From the NCBI RefSeq assembly GCF_025143985.1, contig NZ_CP083567.1:124001-188000 (forward strand): DNA of 64,000 bases. The letters run 5' to 3'. This DNA is from Sulfitobacter sp. W027 (lineage in GTDB: Bacteria > Pseudomonadota > Alphaproteobacteria > Rhodobacterales > Rhodobacteraceae). Under the pieces are notes generated by a model. That model saw only the letters and a list, made by a program, of their open reading frames with translations. It was not told the origin of the DNA and made no database searches. This document shows, one piece after another, positions 18,376 through 28,369 of the stretch. A program made the translations under genes and the position numbers. Within the stretch, counting starts at the first letter, position 1, and the number at the start of each line of letters is the position of its first letter.

Positions 18376-18502
18376 CTAAGCGACGGCCCCGCGAATGCGA
18401 TAAATCTGGCCCGTCATCAACATGGCCCAAAGCCTCCGAGCCATGCGGTTTGCCAAAGCAACAGCAACAACCATCCGAGGGCGTGTTTCAAGCATACGCG
18501 CT
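18376..18502 (-). pseudogene. IS110/IS1111-family transposase, C-terminal scrap
   Basis: About 40 residues reading RMLETRPRMVVAVALANRMA, then RRLWAMLMTGQIYR, match the conserved end of IS110-family transposases. The piece is cut at 18502/18503 by the degenerate IS6 element. The stop is at 18376. Confidence 0.6.
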
Positions 18503-19303
18503 GGTTCAATCGCAAATTATCCTAACGATTGAAGGCGGCCGTTGTGCGAGCGCAGTTATGCTGCGAGCGCCGCAAACTTCTGGAATGCGGTGAGCCCGAT
18601 GGCGTCGAGTTGCCCCTTTCGGATCATGTGTGCAGTCTCGATCCCGGCCAGTGTTGCGTAGGCCGAGTGCAAGGCCTTGAAGCCAAGCATAGGGCGCGTG
18701 ATCTACGATGTTGTTGAGGTATTTGACTTGGAGGATCTTGATGGTCTTCCCTGAGTTCGTGAACTTCAGGATGACGTTGACCCATTGCAGGCCTGCCAGG
18801 TTAGCGCCGCTCTTGTCGATGACGACCCGAACTGGCACACCATTGGTGCCAATTGCCCGCTTGAAAAACCGCCGAGCTGAAGCCCGATTGCGACGTTCAG
18901 AGAGCATGAAATCAAGGGTTTTTCCTGTCTTGTCGACGGCTCGGTAATAGTAGGTCCACTTTCCTTTAACCTTAATGTACGTTTCATCCATGCGCCAAGA
19001 TACGGCAGTCGGACGCTTCGTGCTTGGGCAGTCGCGGCGATCAACGGCGCATACTTTACTACCCAACGGTTCAGGGTAGTATGGTCTACCTCGACCCCGC
19101 GCCCGACCATGAGCTCCTCCAGATCACGATAGGAAACAGCATATCGCACATAGAAAAACACAGCGTATAGGATGACGGATTTGGGGTAGTGGCTGCCTTT
19201 GAAGTTAATCGTCACGAACTGAAACCCGCCCGCCTATTCAAAAGGCGGCATCTATCACAGCTTGGCGAGCAGGCCCATATTCCAAAAAGTTTGCGACAGA
19301 ACC
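18503..19303 (-). mobile_element. Degenerate IS6-family element related to copies 1 and 2
   Basis: An 801-bp element with ends GGTTCAATCGCAAA (18503) and, on the other side, TTTGCGACAGAACC (ending 19303), close to the 827-bp element. Its transposase is frameshifted and partly deleted. It is the last element before the catabolic island. Confidence 0.75.
18556..19215 (-). pseudogene. Frameshifted IS6-family transposase
   Basis: The N-terminus (MTINFKGSHYPKSVILYAVF) and the catalytic blocks (WRMDETYIKVKG, RVVIDKSGAN) lie in different frames, with a shift near 19050. The segment around the catalytic Glu (usually NNIIEQDHRFVKRI) is shortened to NNIVDHAPYAWL. It is clearly homologous to the intact copies but inactive. 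Confidence 0.8.
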
Positions 19304-19488
19304 CATGTGACCGCTCCGTTTTCTGAGCTGTGAATCACGCCAGAATTGGACCGCTCTGACCCGCCAAGAGATACAGTTGCTAGAGCCATCACCAAAGGAG
19401 AAGAATCCATGTCCGGAGTTACTCTAATCAGTGGCGATATGGCCTCCTTAGGCAATCCCAATTTCCCCCTGCGTGCGAAAGGTCTTGC
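19304..19488 (+). other. Junction DNA with an orphan ribosome site and start codon
   Basis: At 19395-19411, AAAGGAGAAGAATCCATG opens a frame (MSGVTLISGDMASLGN) that then runs antisense into the thiolase gene and stops. It looks like the first codons of a gene whose remainder was replaced when the catabolic DNA was joined here. Confidence 0.3.
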
Positions 19489-20682
19489 TCAGACCCGCTC
19501 CAGCGCGATGGCGATCCCCTGACCGACACCAATACACATGGTGGAAAGGCTTTTTTCGCCGGATTTGAGGTCAAGCATCGCCGTGCCGGTGATCCGCGCG
19601 CCGGACATACCAAGCGGATGGCCAAGCGCAATCGCGCCGCCGTTCCGGTTGACCCGCATATCGTCATCGGCAATGCCAAGATCGCGCAACGTCGCAAGCC
19701 CTTGGCTGGCAAAGGCTTCGTTCAGCTCGAACGCTGCAAAATCGTCGATCGAAAGGCCAAGACGCTCCATCAGCTTTTTCGACGCGGGCGCGGGGCCAAA
19801 GCCCATAATGCGCGGTGCCACGCCTGCGGTGGCACCGCCAAGGACGCGCGCAATCGGCGTAAGCCCGTGTTTTTGCGCCGCCGCCTCCGAGGCCAGAACA
19901 AGCGCCACCGCCCCGTCATTCACCCCCGAGGCATTGCCCGCCGTCACCGTGCCGCCTTCGCGCACGATGGGGCGCAGGCTTGCGAGCTTTTCAAGCGTCG
20001 AAGCGCGCGGATGCTCGTCCGTATCCACAACCGTTTCGCCCTTGCGGGTCTTGATCGTGACCGGAACGATTTCGCGCGCCAATCGCCCGTTGGCGACCGC
20101 GACCGCCGCCTTTTCCTGCGAACGCAGCGCAAAGGCGTCTTGATCCGCGCGGCTGATGCCAAAATCATCCGCAACGTTTTCGGCAGTTTCCGGCATGGAA
20201 TCGACGCCATATTGCGCCTTGAGCAACGGGTTCACAAAGCGCCAGCCGATGGTGGTGTCATAGACAGCGTTATCGCGCGAATACGCGCTTTGCGCCTTTG
20301 GCATCACAAAGGGCGCACGCGACATGCTTTCGACCCCGCCCGCGATCATCAGGTCGGCCTCGCCCGCACGGATCGCCCGCGCCGCCATGGTGATCGCATC
20401 CATGCCAGAGCCGCATAGACGGTTGATCGTCGACCCCGGCACATCAACAGGAAGCCCAGCCAACAGGGCCGACATACGCGCCACATTGCGGTTGTCTTCG
20501 CCCGCCTGATTGGCGCAACCATAAAGCACCTCGTCCACTGCCGCCCAATCGACGCCAGTGTTGCGCTCCATCAAGGCAGTGATCGGCACGGCCCCCAGAT
20601 CATCGGCCCGCACCGGTGCAAGCCCGCCGCCATAGCGGCCGATCGGTGTGCGGATATAATCACAAATGAAAACCTCGGTCAT
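19489..20682 (-). CDS. pcaF: Thiolase, 3-oxoadipyl-CoA thiolase type
   Basis: Cleaves a 3-oxoacyl-CoA; PcaF/PaaJ enzymes give succinyl-CoA and acetyl-CoA from 3-oxoadipyl-CoA. The 397 residues contain nucleophile Cys90 (NRLCGSGMD), the GHPLGMSG His near 355 and Cys383 (TMCIGVGQG). The long blocks IGRYGG, YGCANQAGEDNRNVARM and DTTIGWRFVNP are characteristic of PcaF rather than biosynthetic acetoacetyl-CoA thiolases. Last gene of the minus-strand operon, overlapping the GMC gene by four bases. Whether its partner pathway is adipate-like or another dicarboxylate is inference. Confidence 0.88.
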   Translation of the reverse strand: MTEVFICDYIRTPIGRYGGGLAPVRADDLGAVPITALMERNTGVDWAAVDEVLYGCANQAGEDNRNVARMSALLAGLPVDVPGSTINRLCGSGMDAITMAARAIRAGEADLMIAGGVESMSRAPFVMPKAQSAYSRDNAVYDTTIGWRFVNPLLKAQYGVDSMPETAENVADDFGISRADQDAFALRSQEKAAVAVANGRLAREIVPVTIKTRKGETVVDTDEHPRASTLEKLASLRPIVREGGTVTAGNASGVNDGAVALVLASEAAAQKHGLTPIARVLGGATAGVAPRIMGFGPAPASKKLMERLGLSIDDFAAFELNEAFASQGLATLRDLGIADDDMRVNRNGGAIALGHPLGMSGARITGTAMLDLKSGEKSLSTMCIGVGQGIAIALERV

Positions 20683-22295
20683 GGATTGTCGTGCTCCCTG
20701 GGGTTATTTTGCCGCGCGCTGGCGCGGATGAAATCGGCCGCGCGCGCCCCGATCATGATGCACGGCGCATTGGTATTGCCCGATGGCAGGCACGGCATAA
20801 CCGACGCATCGGCCACGCGCAGCCCGTCAACACCGTGTACTTTCAGCTGCGCATCCACCACCGCCATCGGGTCCGAGGCCGCGCCCATTTTTGCCGTGCC
20901 AACGGGATGATAGACCGTCTTGACGTGCGCGCGGATATAGCTGCGCAAGTCCTCGTCCGTCTCCACATCTGCCGCGGGTCTCTTGCGCTCGGCCAATACG
21001 CTTTGCAGGGCGGGTTGCGCCAACAGATCAAGGCCACGGCGCAGCGCTTGCAACGAAAGCTCCATATCGGCGGGGTCACTCATCACGCCGCTGCGAAACA
21101 GCGGGGGCGCCAGTGGATCGACAGAGCGCAAACGCACCTCGCCGCGCGATTTCGGACGCAGGACGCAAACAGAATAAGTCACGCCATGACCTTCCAGCTG
21201 CATCACGCCTTTGGCGGCATTATATCCGGGCATGAAATGCAGTTGCACATCGGGACGCCCCTGCCCCGCGACGTCAATAAAGCCGCCCGCTTCAACCATA
21301 TTCGACGACAGCAAACCCCTTCGGGTTGCAAGGTAGCGCAGCATATGGAACAGGCCGCGCGGCATCTTGTCCTCGCCCACGACCGAGGTCGCACCACGGG
21401 TTTTGACCTCGACAGGGACAATGGCGTGGTCCTGGAAATTCTGTCCGACACCGGGCAAATCGGCGACCACCTGCACCCCGTGCTGTTCCAGATCAGTACG
21501 GGATCCGATACCTGATCGCATCAGGATCATAGGGCTGGCAAATGCGCCCGCACTCAGAACGACCTCGCGCGACGCCGAGAAACGTTCGCCGTTTGCAAGC
21601 TGGACACCAACGGCGCGTGTGCCCTCGAACAGCACGCGGTCCACCGGTGCCCCGGTGAGGATTGTCAGGTTTTTGCGGCGTTTGGCAGGGCCAAGAAAGG
21701 CCCGCGCAGAAGAGGTACGCCGCCCCTTGCGGGTTGTGGTCTGGAAAAATCCGATGCCCTCTTGCCGCGCGCCGTTAAAGTCGGGGTTCGGCCGGATCTG
21801 GGCTTGGGTGCCGGCTTCGACAAACGCCTTTGACAGCGGGTGCTTGAACTGCGGGCTCGACACGCTCAACGGACCATCAATGCCATGGTAGGCATCGGCA
21901 AAGCTGTCATTGGCCTCAAGACGTTTGAACACCGGCAGCACCTCTTGCCAGCTCCACCCCTCGGCCCCCATCTCGGCCCATCCGTCATAGTCCTGCGGTT
22001 GGCCGCGCAGGTAAAGCATCGCATTGACCGACGATCCGCCACCAAGCACACGGCCCTGCGGCACCACAAAGGGGCGGCCCGCAAGATTGTCTTCCGCCTC
22101 GCCGGTGATCATCACCGCATCACGCCCCTTTTGAATGACCTTGAAAAAGGTCGCGGGGATGTGGACCCACGGGCTTATATCACGGCGACCGCTTTCAAGC
22201 AGCAAAACGCGGCAGTCGCGGCTAGTGCTAAGAAGCCCTGCCAAAGTGGCGCCAGCCGAACCGCCGCCGACGATGATGACATCAAAATCGCGCAT
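20679..22295 (-). CDS. GMC-family FAD-dependent alcohol oxidoreductase
   Basis: A 538-residue glucose-methanol-choline oxidoreductase. The N-terminal FAD-binding motif is VIIVGGGSAGATLA, with GRVLGGGSSVNAMLY and the GMC signature region around residues 85-105. The C-terminal active-site block has YHPVGTAKMG followed by SGNTNAPCIMIG. It would oxidise an alcohol group to aldehyde or ketone. Placed between an acyl-CoA dehydrogenase and a thiolase gene, it probably serves an alcohol on the catabolic substrate; choline is unlikely because no betaine genes are nearby. Confidence 0.88.
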   Translation of the reverse strand: MRDFDVIIVGGGSAGATLAGLLSTSRDCRVLLLESGRRDISPWVHIPATFFKVIQKGRDAVMITGEAEDNLAGRPFVVPQGRVLGGGSSVNAMLYLRGQPQDYDGWAEMGAEGWSWQEVLPVFKRLEANDSFADAYHGIDGPLSVSSPQFKHPLSKAFVEAGTQAQIRPNPDFNGARQEGIGFFQTTTRKGRRTSSARAFLGPAKRRKNLTILTGAPVDRVLFEGTRAVGVQLANGERFSASREVVLSAGAFASPMILMRSGIGSRTDLEQHGVQVVADLPGVGQNFQDHAIVPVEVKTRGATSVVGEDKMPRGLFHMLRYLATRRGLLSSNMVEAGGFIDVAGQGRPDVQLHFMPGYNAAKGVMQLEGHGVTYSVCVLRPKSRGEVRLRSVDPLAPPLFRSGVMSDPADMELSLQALRRGLDLLAQPALQSVLAERKRPAADVETDEDLRSYIRAHVKTVYHPVGTAKMGAASDPMAVVDAQLKVHGVDGLRVADASVMPCLPSGNTNAPCIMIGARAADFIRASARQNNPREHDNP

Positions 22296-22297
22296 TG

Positions 22298-23461
22298 TTA
22301 CGGGGTCACCGCGCGGCGGCGCCGGTCCTGTTTGACGATGTTGAGTTGGTGGATCTGGCTAGTGCCTTCATACAGGCGGAACAGGCGCACATCGCGGTAA
22401 TAGCGTTCGATCGGCGCGTGATCGGCGACATAGCCCGCGCCTCCAAAAACCTGCACCGCGCGATCCGCGACGCGTCCCGATGCTTCGGAGGCGAAATATT
22501 TGCAGATCGAGGCCTCCAGCGCGATGTCCTTCCCCTCGTCGCGGGCACGGGCGGTTTGCAGCACCAGGGCGCGGGCAGCTTCGACATCAACACGGCAATC
22601 CGCCAAAAGCGCCGCAACAAGTTGAAAGTCGATGATCTTCTGGCCCGATTGCTCGCGCTGTTCAGCATGTTCCATCGCCAGGTCAAGCATACGGATCGAC
22701 GGGCCGGTGCACAGCGCGGCCAGATGGATGCGTTGTTTGTTCAACACCTTCATCGCGGTGCGGAACCCCTGCCCTTCGACGCCGCCAATCAGGTTGCGCG
22801 CCGGCACCCGTACATTGTCGAACGTGACCTCGCCCACCGGAGAGCCGCGCTGACCCATCATTTTGTAGGGCGCGCTGGTGCTGACACCGGGGGTGCCACG
22901 TTCGACGACAAAGGCGGACACGCCGCGTGCGCCCGGAATGTCCGGATCGGTGCGCGCCATGACGGTGAAAATATCGGCGATCGGCGCGTTGGTGATGTAG
23001 CATTTGGTGCCGTTAAGCACATAATCATCGCCGTCCTTGCGTGCCGACGTGGTCAGCGCCGTGGCGTCCGACCCCGCGCTGCGTTCGGTCAGCGCGAACG
23101 ACCCGGTGATCTCGCCGCTTGCCAGACGCGGCAGATAGGCGCTCTTTTGTGCGTCGGTGCCATCGGCGACCAAAGCTTCAGAGCCGATGCCGGTGTTGGT
23201 GCCGACCCGCGCGCGGTAGGCCACGCCGCTTTGGCTCAGCTCCATCGCACCCATGACCAACTCTTCGGTGGTCAGGCCAAGGCCGCCGTATTCCTGCGGG
23301 ATCGACCAGCCGAAATAACCGCGCGCCGCCATGTCGGCGACGATCTCGTCGGGCACACGGTCGTTGGCATCGACGCGGTCCTCATTGGGGTGCGCCACCT
23401 CACGCACCCAACGGTGCACGTCCGCCAAAAGCGTATCGAGTTTGTGCTGGTCGCGGATCAT
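22298..23461 (-). CDS. Acyl-CoA dehydrogenase
   Basis: 387-residue flavoprotein that introduces an alpha-beta double bond into an acyl-CoA and passes electrons to ETF. FAD-binding FALTERSAGSD is at about residue 125, and YITNAP near 158. The catalytic Glu is in LYEGTSQIHQL near residue 367, the short- and medium-chain position, so this is a self-sufficient enzyme unlike the pair at 30-32.5 kb. It lies 2 bp from the GMC gene and overlaps the crotonase gene by 4 bp. Confidence 0.92.
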   Translation of the reverse strand: MIRDQHKLDTLLADVHRWVREVAHPNEDRVDANDRVPDEIVADMAARGYFGWSIPQEYGGLGLTTEELVMGAMELSQSGVAYRARVGTNTGIGSEALVADGTDAQKSAYLPRLASGEITGSFALTERSAGSDATALTTSARKDGDDYVLNGTKCYITNAPIADIFTVMARTDPDIPGARGVSAFVVERGTPGVSTSAPYKMMGQRGSPVGEVTFDNVRVPARNLIGGVEGQGFRTAMKVLNKQRIHLAALCTGPSIRMLDLAMEHAEQREQSGQKIIDFQLVAALLADCRVDVEAARALVLQTARARDEGKDIALEASICKYFASEASGRVADRAVQVFGGAGYVADHAPIERYYRDVRLFRLYEGTSQIHQLNIVKQDRRRRAVTP

Positions 23462-24249
23462 GCGGCGCCTCCATTAAAGTTCGGTTTGCGTTTCTCGAGG
23501 AAAGCCGCCAGGCCTTCACCGGCCTCGTTTCCGTAGCGGTAGGCGTTGATCATGCGGCCCTCGTAATCCATTTGATCGGACAGCGCCGCCTGCCCCGCCA
23601 CGGCGATTTCGGCCTTGATGGTGCCGATGGCATCGCGCGCGCCCGCCGCGCAGGCCTTGGCCAACGCAATCCCCGCATCCAACGCCGCGCCCGGCGCTGT
23701 GATCTCGTTTAACGCCCCTGCGGCGAACAGCCGTTCGGCGCTGATCGGGCGGCCCAGCATACACATTTCCGAGACAAGCTGACGCGGCAGCGCCTCGCGC
23801 AAAAAGTAGGTGGCCCCGCCGTCCGGCGTCAGCCCAATTTTCACATAGGCCGCAGTAAATTGCGCCTCCGCGCTGGCCACTGCCATATCGCAAGACAGCG
23901 CCAAAGAGAGGCCCAGCCCCGCAGCGCCACCTTCGATCGCGGCAATCACCGGCTTGGGGCAATTGCGCAACGCCATAATCATCGCAAAAAGCGAATCGGT
24001 GTTCTTGGCCACCTCCGAGCGCGGCGACAGCCGGCTTTGCTCGAGCCCGCGGACATTGCCGCCCGAGGAAAAGAACCCGCCTTCGCCGGTGATGACAATC
24101 GCCCCCACCGCCGAATCGTGCGCGGCGTCCACAAAGGCGGCGGCAAGCGCTTCGTATTGCGTGCGGCCGATGGAGTTTTTGGTTTTCGTCCCCGCCATGG
24201 TCAGCGTCAGAACGCCGCCCGAAAGGCTGCTCTTGATCACGGTTGTCAT
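23458..24249 (-). CDS. Enoyl-CoA hydratase/isomerase (PaaG-like)
   Basis: 263-residue crotonase-fold enzyme. The oxyanion-hole regions are FFSSGGNVRGL and EGGAAGLGLSLALSCD. GLTPDGGATYFL carries an Asp where classic hydratases have the second Glu, and the first Glu position is also changed. This pattern is seen in PaaG-type isomerases, so double-bond isomerisation is as likely as hydration. Confidence 0.85.
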   Translation of the reverse strand: MTTVIKSSLSGGVLTLTMAGTKTKNSIGRTQYEALAAAFVDAAHDSAVGAIVITGEGGFFSSGGNVRGLEQSRLSPRSEVAKNTDSLFAMIMALRNCPKPVIAAIEGGAAGLGLSLALSCDMAVASAEAQFTAAYVKIGLTPDGGATYFLREALPRQLVSEMCMLGRPISAERLFAAGALNEITAPGAALDAGIALAKACAAGARDAIGTIKAEIAVAGQAALSDQMDYEGRMINAYRYGNEAGEGLAAFLEKRKPNFNGGAA

Positions 24250-24257
24250 GATGGCCC

Positions 24258-25466
24258 TCAGATAATTCCGTTGTCGCGCAACTTGGCGATTTGCGCGGTG
24301 TTAAAACCCAGATCGCCAAGGATCGCATCGGTATCCGCGCCCAGGCTTTTGGCCGCCCAACGCACCCGCCCCGGATTGTTGGTCAGGCGCGGCACAACGT
24401 TTTGCATCCGGACCGACCCGAAATCCTCGTCGGGCACATCGGTCACGACATCGCGGGCCTGCACCTGCGCATCCTCGAAAATCTGCTCGACGGAATAGAT
24501 CGGCCCGATTGCGCCACCTTCGCGCTCGAAAGCTTCCAACACCTCGTCCAGCATGTGGTTTTCGATATACTCGGCAAAGATCGCGTCCAGCTCGTCACGG
24601 TGGGCAAGCCGCGCGCGGTTGCCCTTGAAGCGCGGATCGTCGATCATATCGCCGTGGCCGATGGCACGCATATTCGCCGCGTACATATTTTCGGTCGACC
24701 CGGTGACGGTGACATAACGCTGGTCCTTGGTGCGAAACACATTCGCCGGCGCTGTATATTGGTTGTTGTTGCCGTCGCGTTCGCGCACCTGGCCAAGCTG
24801 ATCATATTCAATCGCAAGATTTTCAAGCAACCGAAAGGTCGCCTCGGTAAGGGCCAGATCAATCTCGTCGCCCTTCGTTCCGTTTGCCTTGATCCCGAAA
24901 AGCGCCGCCATGATCGAGAAGGCACCGAACACCCCGCCAAAGGCATCGGCAATCGGATAACCGGGGTGCACCGGCGCGCTGTCTTTCATCCCTGTGATAT
25001 ACGTCAGCCCGCCCATCGCTTCGAAAATCCGTGCGAACCCGCCTTGCCGCGATTTCGGTCCGGTCTGGCCAAAGGCCGACACGCGCAGGATCACAAGGTC
25101 GGGGTTCAACGCCCAAAGCGTGTCGCGATCTAGTCCCCATTTGGCCAGCGTACCGGGACGGAAGTTTTCCACCAGAACGTCATGCTCGGCGATCAGTTTT
25201 TTCATGATCTCAAGCCCCTCGGGCTTGCGCAGGTCCAACGTACCATAGCGTTTGCCACGGTTCGTCACCTTCCACCAAAGCGGTTTGTCATCGCGGAACG
25301 GCGGGAAATACCGCAACCCGTCCCCGCGCCCCGGCATTTCGAATTTCGTAACCTCGGCCCCGAAATCGGCCAGCAACGAGGCCGCAAACGGCGCAGCGAT
25401 GATGGTCGCAATGTCGAGGACCTTCAAACCCTTCAGTGGGCCGCCACCTTCGTCGTGATCCAACAT
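24258..25466 (-). CDS. Family III CoA-transferase (CaiB/BaiF)
   Basis: 402-residue CoA-transferase. The N-terminal LKGLKVLDIATIIAAPFAASLLADFGAEV block is diagnostic (residues 10-39). GRGDGLRYFPP follows, and the catalytic Asp lies in YPIADAFGGVFGA near residue 170. It moves CoA from a donor acyl-CoA to the pathway acid. The ATG at 25466 follows AGGGAGAG and is preferred to the upstream start. It is a second means of activation besides the ligase at 32.5 kb; the donor is unknown. Confidence 0.9.
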   Translation of the reverse strand: MLDHDEGGGPLKGLKVLDIATIIAAPFAASLLADFGAEVTKFEMPGRGDGLRYFPPFRDDKPLWWKVTNRGKRYGTLDLRKPEGLEIMKKLIAEHDVLVENFRPGTLAKWGLDRDTLWALNPDLVILRVSAFGQTGPKSRQGGFARIFEAMGGLTYITGMKDSAPVHPGYPIADAFGGVFGAFSIMAALFGIKANGTKGDEIDLALTEATFRLLENLAIEYDQLGQVRERDGNNNQYTAPANVFRTKDQRYVTVTGSTENMYAANMRAIGHGDMIDDPRFKGNRARLAHRDELDAIFAEYIENHMLDEVLEAFEREGGAIGPIYSVEQIFEDAQVQARDVVTDVPDEDFGSVRMQNVVPRLTNNPGRVRWAAKSLGADTDAILGDLGFNTAQIAKLRDNGII

Positions 25467-25476
25467 CTGTCTCTCC

Positions 25477-26361
25477 CTAGTTCTTCGCACCCTGAAAACG
25501 GGCCTCTTCTATGCCTGTTGCGCCGTGGCCCCGTATGGCGAAAACGCCGCCGCCCTCGGGGTGTTTCGACACCGCGCGCCCCGTGCCGCTGTCGCGGATC
25601 GAGGTCAAAAACAACACATCCATATCGGCACCACCAAAGGCGAGGCTCGACGGCAAATCGACCGGCGCAGGGATGCTGAGCAACAACGTACCATCAGGGG
25701 CGAAACAGCCGATTTGCGCCGAATGGATCAAGGACGCCCACATATTGCCGTCGCGATCCACGGTGGCCCCGTCGATCCCCGAACCAAGCGCGACACAATC
25801 TATATGGGCGCGGATCTGGCCAACAGCGCCGGTTTCGATGTCATATTGCGCCGCGTACGATGTCCGGGCCCGCGTATCCGAAAAATACAGCGTGCCGCCA
25901 TCCGGGCTGAAGCAAACGCCATTGCCGATCATCACACCGGTCTTTGCCAATACACGATCTGTAGACAGGCCAAAGCTGTGCAGATTGCCAATGGCTTCGC
26001 CACCGCGTCCCATTCCGATACAAACGAAACGGCCCTGCCGATCAAGTTTGCCATCATTCAGCCGCATCGCCTCCGGCGCATCCTCGACGCCACCCAAAAG
26101 CTGTTCGACTTTGGTGTCGGGGTCAAGCCACATGACGCGCCTGTCGATGGTGGCCACGATACCGGCCCCCTCGACCAAGGCGATGGCGCCAACATGGCCC
26201 GTCACCTCCAGCGTTTGCACGCTACCGTCTGCGCGGCGTTCGTGGATTTTGCCAGCCACCCCGTCGATCCACCAAAGGCTTTGGTTCTGGCTGTCCCAAA
26301 CGGGGCTTTCCCCCAGACAGTCAAAACCGGTGTCGAGCCGTTCGATCTGCACCTTACCCAT
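25477..26361 (-). CDS. SMP-30/gluconolactonase family hydrolase
   Basis: 294-residue six-bladed beta-propeller, a metal-dependent lactonase family. Metal-ligand regions are visible: LGESPVWD (Glu near 17), NGVCFSPDGGTLYFSDT (Asn) and GIDGATVDRDGNMWAS (Asp). It probably opens a lactone intermediate. In this island it could act after the luciferase-type monooxygenase if that is a Baeyer-Villiger enzyme. The ATG at 26361 overlaps the tctA stop by 8 bases. Confidence 0.85.
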   Translation of the reverse strand: MGKVQIERLDTGFDCLGESPVWDSQNQSLWWIDGVAGKIHERRADGSVQTLEVTGHVGAIALVEGAGIVATIDRRVMWLDPDTKVEQLLGGVEDAPEAMRLNDGKLDRQGRFVCIGMGRGGEAIGNLHSFGLSTDRVLAKTGVMIGNGVCFSPDGGTLYFSDTRARTSYAAQYDIETGAVGQIRAHIDCVALGSGIDGATVDRDGNMWASLIHSAQIGCFAPDGTLLLSIPAPVDLPSSLAFGGADMDVLFLTSIRDSGTGRAVSKHPEGGGVFAIRGHGATGIEEARFQGAKN

Positions 26362-27880
26362 CGGTCTGTACCTCTCTGCGGCCCCGCGCGCGGAAAGCGG
26401 CAAAAAGCTTTGACCCGATGGCCCAGACAAGGATTGCAAAGGTGATCGCAAGGATGGTGCCGGCGATGGGCCGGTCGAAAAACGATCCGATATCCCCGCG
26501 CGACACGATCAAGGCACGGCGAAAGTATTCTTCGATCATCGGGCCAAGCACAAAGCCGAGCAGCAAGGGCGCCACCTCGAATTTGAGCGCCCGCATCCCC
26601 AGACCCAGGAAGCCGAACCCGAGCAGAACAAAGATGTCGACAATCTGGTAGTTGACGCTGTAGATTCCGATACAGGTGAAGGCGACGATGACAGGGAATA
26701 GCAGGTTGTAGGGGATTTTGAGGATCTTGACCCACATGCCCACCAGCGGCAGGTTCAAGACCAGCAACATCAGGTTGCCGATGATGAAGCTGACGATCAG
26801 ACCCCAGAAAAGATCGGGCCGGTCCTGAATCACCGTCGGTCCGGGGATGATGCCATGCACCATCATCACGCCCAGCATGATCGCCATCACCGGATCGCCC
26901 GGAATGCCGAGGCTGAGCGTCGGGATAAAGGCCGATTGAACAGCAGAGTTATTCGCCGCCTCCGGCGCTGCGACGCCTTCGATCGCGCCCTTGCCGAATT
27001 CCTCGGGGTGTTTTGAAACCCGCCGCTCGACCGCATAGGACACGAATGTCGCAACCAGACCGCCGGTCCCCGGCAAGGCACCGAAAAAGCCGCCGATCCC
27101 CGACCCGCGGACCATCGGCATGGCCGAACGCTTCCAATCCTCGCGGGTTGGCAGCATGTCGCGCAGGCGGATTTTGCCCTCTTGGACGCGCGGAACAGTC
27201 TTGCTGCCAGAGCTGGCAATGATTTCGGGAAGCCCGAAAAGACCAATCGCCACCGCAACCAGCGGCAGGCCGTCGAACAGCACCGTCTGCCCGAAGGTAA
27301 AGCGCGGCACGCCCGAGTTCAGGTCAAGACCGATGAGACCCAGAGCAAGCCCGAGCGAGACCGAGATCAACGAGCGCAGCGAGCGCCCCGAGCCGATCAC
27401 CGAGGCGGCAATCAGACCCAGAAGCATAAGTGCCACATATTCATGAGGCCCGAACCGAAGCGCCACGCGCGACAGCGGCACCGAGAAACCCGCCAGCAAG
27501 ATGACACCGAACAGCGAGCCGACGAAAGAGGCAATCGCCGTCATGAACAGCGCCTGACCGGCCCGCCCCTGCTGCGCCATCGGATATCCATCGAGCCCCG
27601 TGACCGCGCTGGTCGCGGTGCCCGGCAAGTTCATCAGGATCGACGCCGTCGAACCGCCATAGGACGCCCCGTAGTAAATCCCGCTGAGCATGATCAGCGC
27701 CAGCGTAGGTTCCAGATGGAAGGTGATCGGCATCAACATGGCAAGGGTCGCCATGATGCCGATGCCGGGCAAAACCCCGACCAGCGTGCCGAGGAAAACG
27801 CCAAGGAAGCAGTAGAACAGACCGTTCCACGATAAAGCAACGGTCAGACCGAGCGCGAGATTGGAAAGCAGCGCATCCAT
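26354..27880 (-). CDS. tctA: Tripartite tricarboxylate transporter, large membrane subunit
   Basis: 508-residue inner-membrane protein of the TctA family with about 10-12 hydrophobic segments. The conserved loop motifs [17 protein letters not shown] (near residue 35), [21 protein letters not shown] (near 75), [19 protein letters not shown] (near 320) and [13 protein letters not shown] are all present. With TctB and TctC it imports carboxylates using an ion gradient. The ATG at 27880 lies directly after the tctB stop; the longer frame is unlikely. Confidence 0.93.
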   Translation of the reverse strand: MDALLSNLALGLTVALSWNGLFYCFLGVFLGTLVGVLPGIGIMATLAMLMPITFHLEPTLALIMLSGIYYGASYGGSTASILMNLPGTATSAVTGLDGYPMAQQGRAGQALFMTAIASFVGSLFGVILLAGFSVPLSRVALRFGPHEYVALMLLGLIAASVIGSGRSLRSLISVSLGLALGLIGLDLNSGVPRFTFGQTVLFDGLPLVAVAIGLFGLPEIIASSGSKTVPRVQEGKIRLRDMLPTREDWKRSAMPMVRGSGIGGFFGALPGTGGLVATFVSYAVERRVSKHPEEFGKGAIEGVAAPEAANNSAVQSAFIPTLSLGIPGDPVMAIMLGVMMVHGIIPGPTVIQDRPDLFWGLIVSFIIGNLMLLVLNLPLVGMWVKILKIPYNLLFPVIVAFTCIGIYSVNYQIVDIFVLLGFGFLGLGMRALKFEVAPLLLGFVLGPMIEEYFRRALIVSRGDIGSFFDRPIAGTILAITFAILVWAIGSKLFAAFRARGRREVQTDG

Positions 27881-27881
27881 T

Positions 27882-28328
27882 TTAGAATACCTCGATCTGA
27901 AGACCAAGGCCGACGCGGAAGATCAGGGCACAGACAAGCGCGGTGCCAAGACCCAAAAGCAGACCGACCCAGGGTTTGGTGCGATCATTGGCCAGGCTGG
28001 CAAGGAAGACCGCCAGGGTGATAGAGGGCAGCATCCCGAACCGTTCGATGGTCAGCGCGAAAGACCCAAAGGCAGCGGCGATACAGAGCATGCCGCGAAA
28101 CTGGTGCCCCCCCGGCAACCGCAGGGATTCAGAGGGCCGCATCGCGACAAGCATCAGCGCCGCCAGCACGATCATGGTCCAACCCAGAATGGTAGGAAAA
28201 TACCCCGGTCCCATGCTGGTCAGGGAACCCATTCGATAGCTTCCTGCTTCGAGGATCACAAAAAGACCAACCCCCGCCGTCACCAACGCGGCGGAGATGT
28301 CTTCCAGTCTGTTCAATACGAAACGCAT
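27882..28328 (-). CDS. tctB: Tripartite tricarboxylate transporter, small membrane subunit
   Basis: 148 residues with four predicted membrane segments and the TctB pattern: an N-terminal segment (ISAALVTAGVGLFVILEA), a GPGYFPTILGWTMIVLAALML block and two C-terminal helices. A GGAGGAAAAC ribosome site precedes the start. It precedes tctA in the operon. Its solute receptor, TctC, is encoded 7 kb away on the other strand. Confidence 0.88.
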   Translation of the reverse strand: MRFVLNRLEDISAALVTAGVGLFVILEAGSYRMGSLTSMGPGYFPTILGWTMIVLAALMLVAMRPSESLRLPGGHQFRGMLCIAAAFGSFALTIERFGMLPSITLAVFLASLANDRTKPWVGLLLGLGTALVCALIFRVGLGLQIEVF

Positions 28329-28369
28329 GTTTTCCTCCCATGGTTCTCTTGCTCGTGTGCCTGTGCAAC

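Noticed and set aside
20679..22295. GMC enzyme as choline dehydrogenase (betA)
   Set aside because: No betaine aldehyde dehydrogenase, BetI or transporter is nearby; the operon is CoA-based catabolism.
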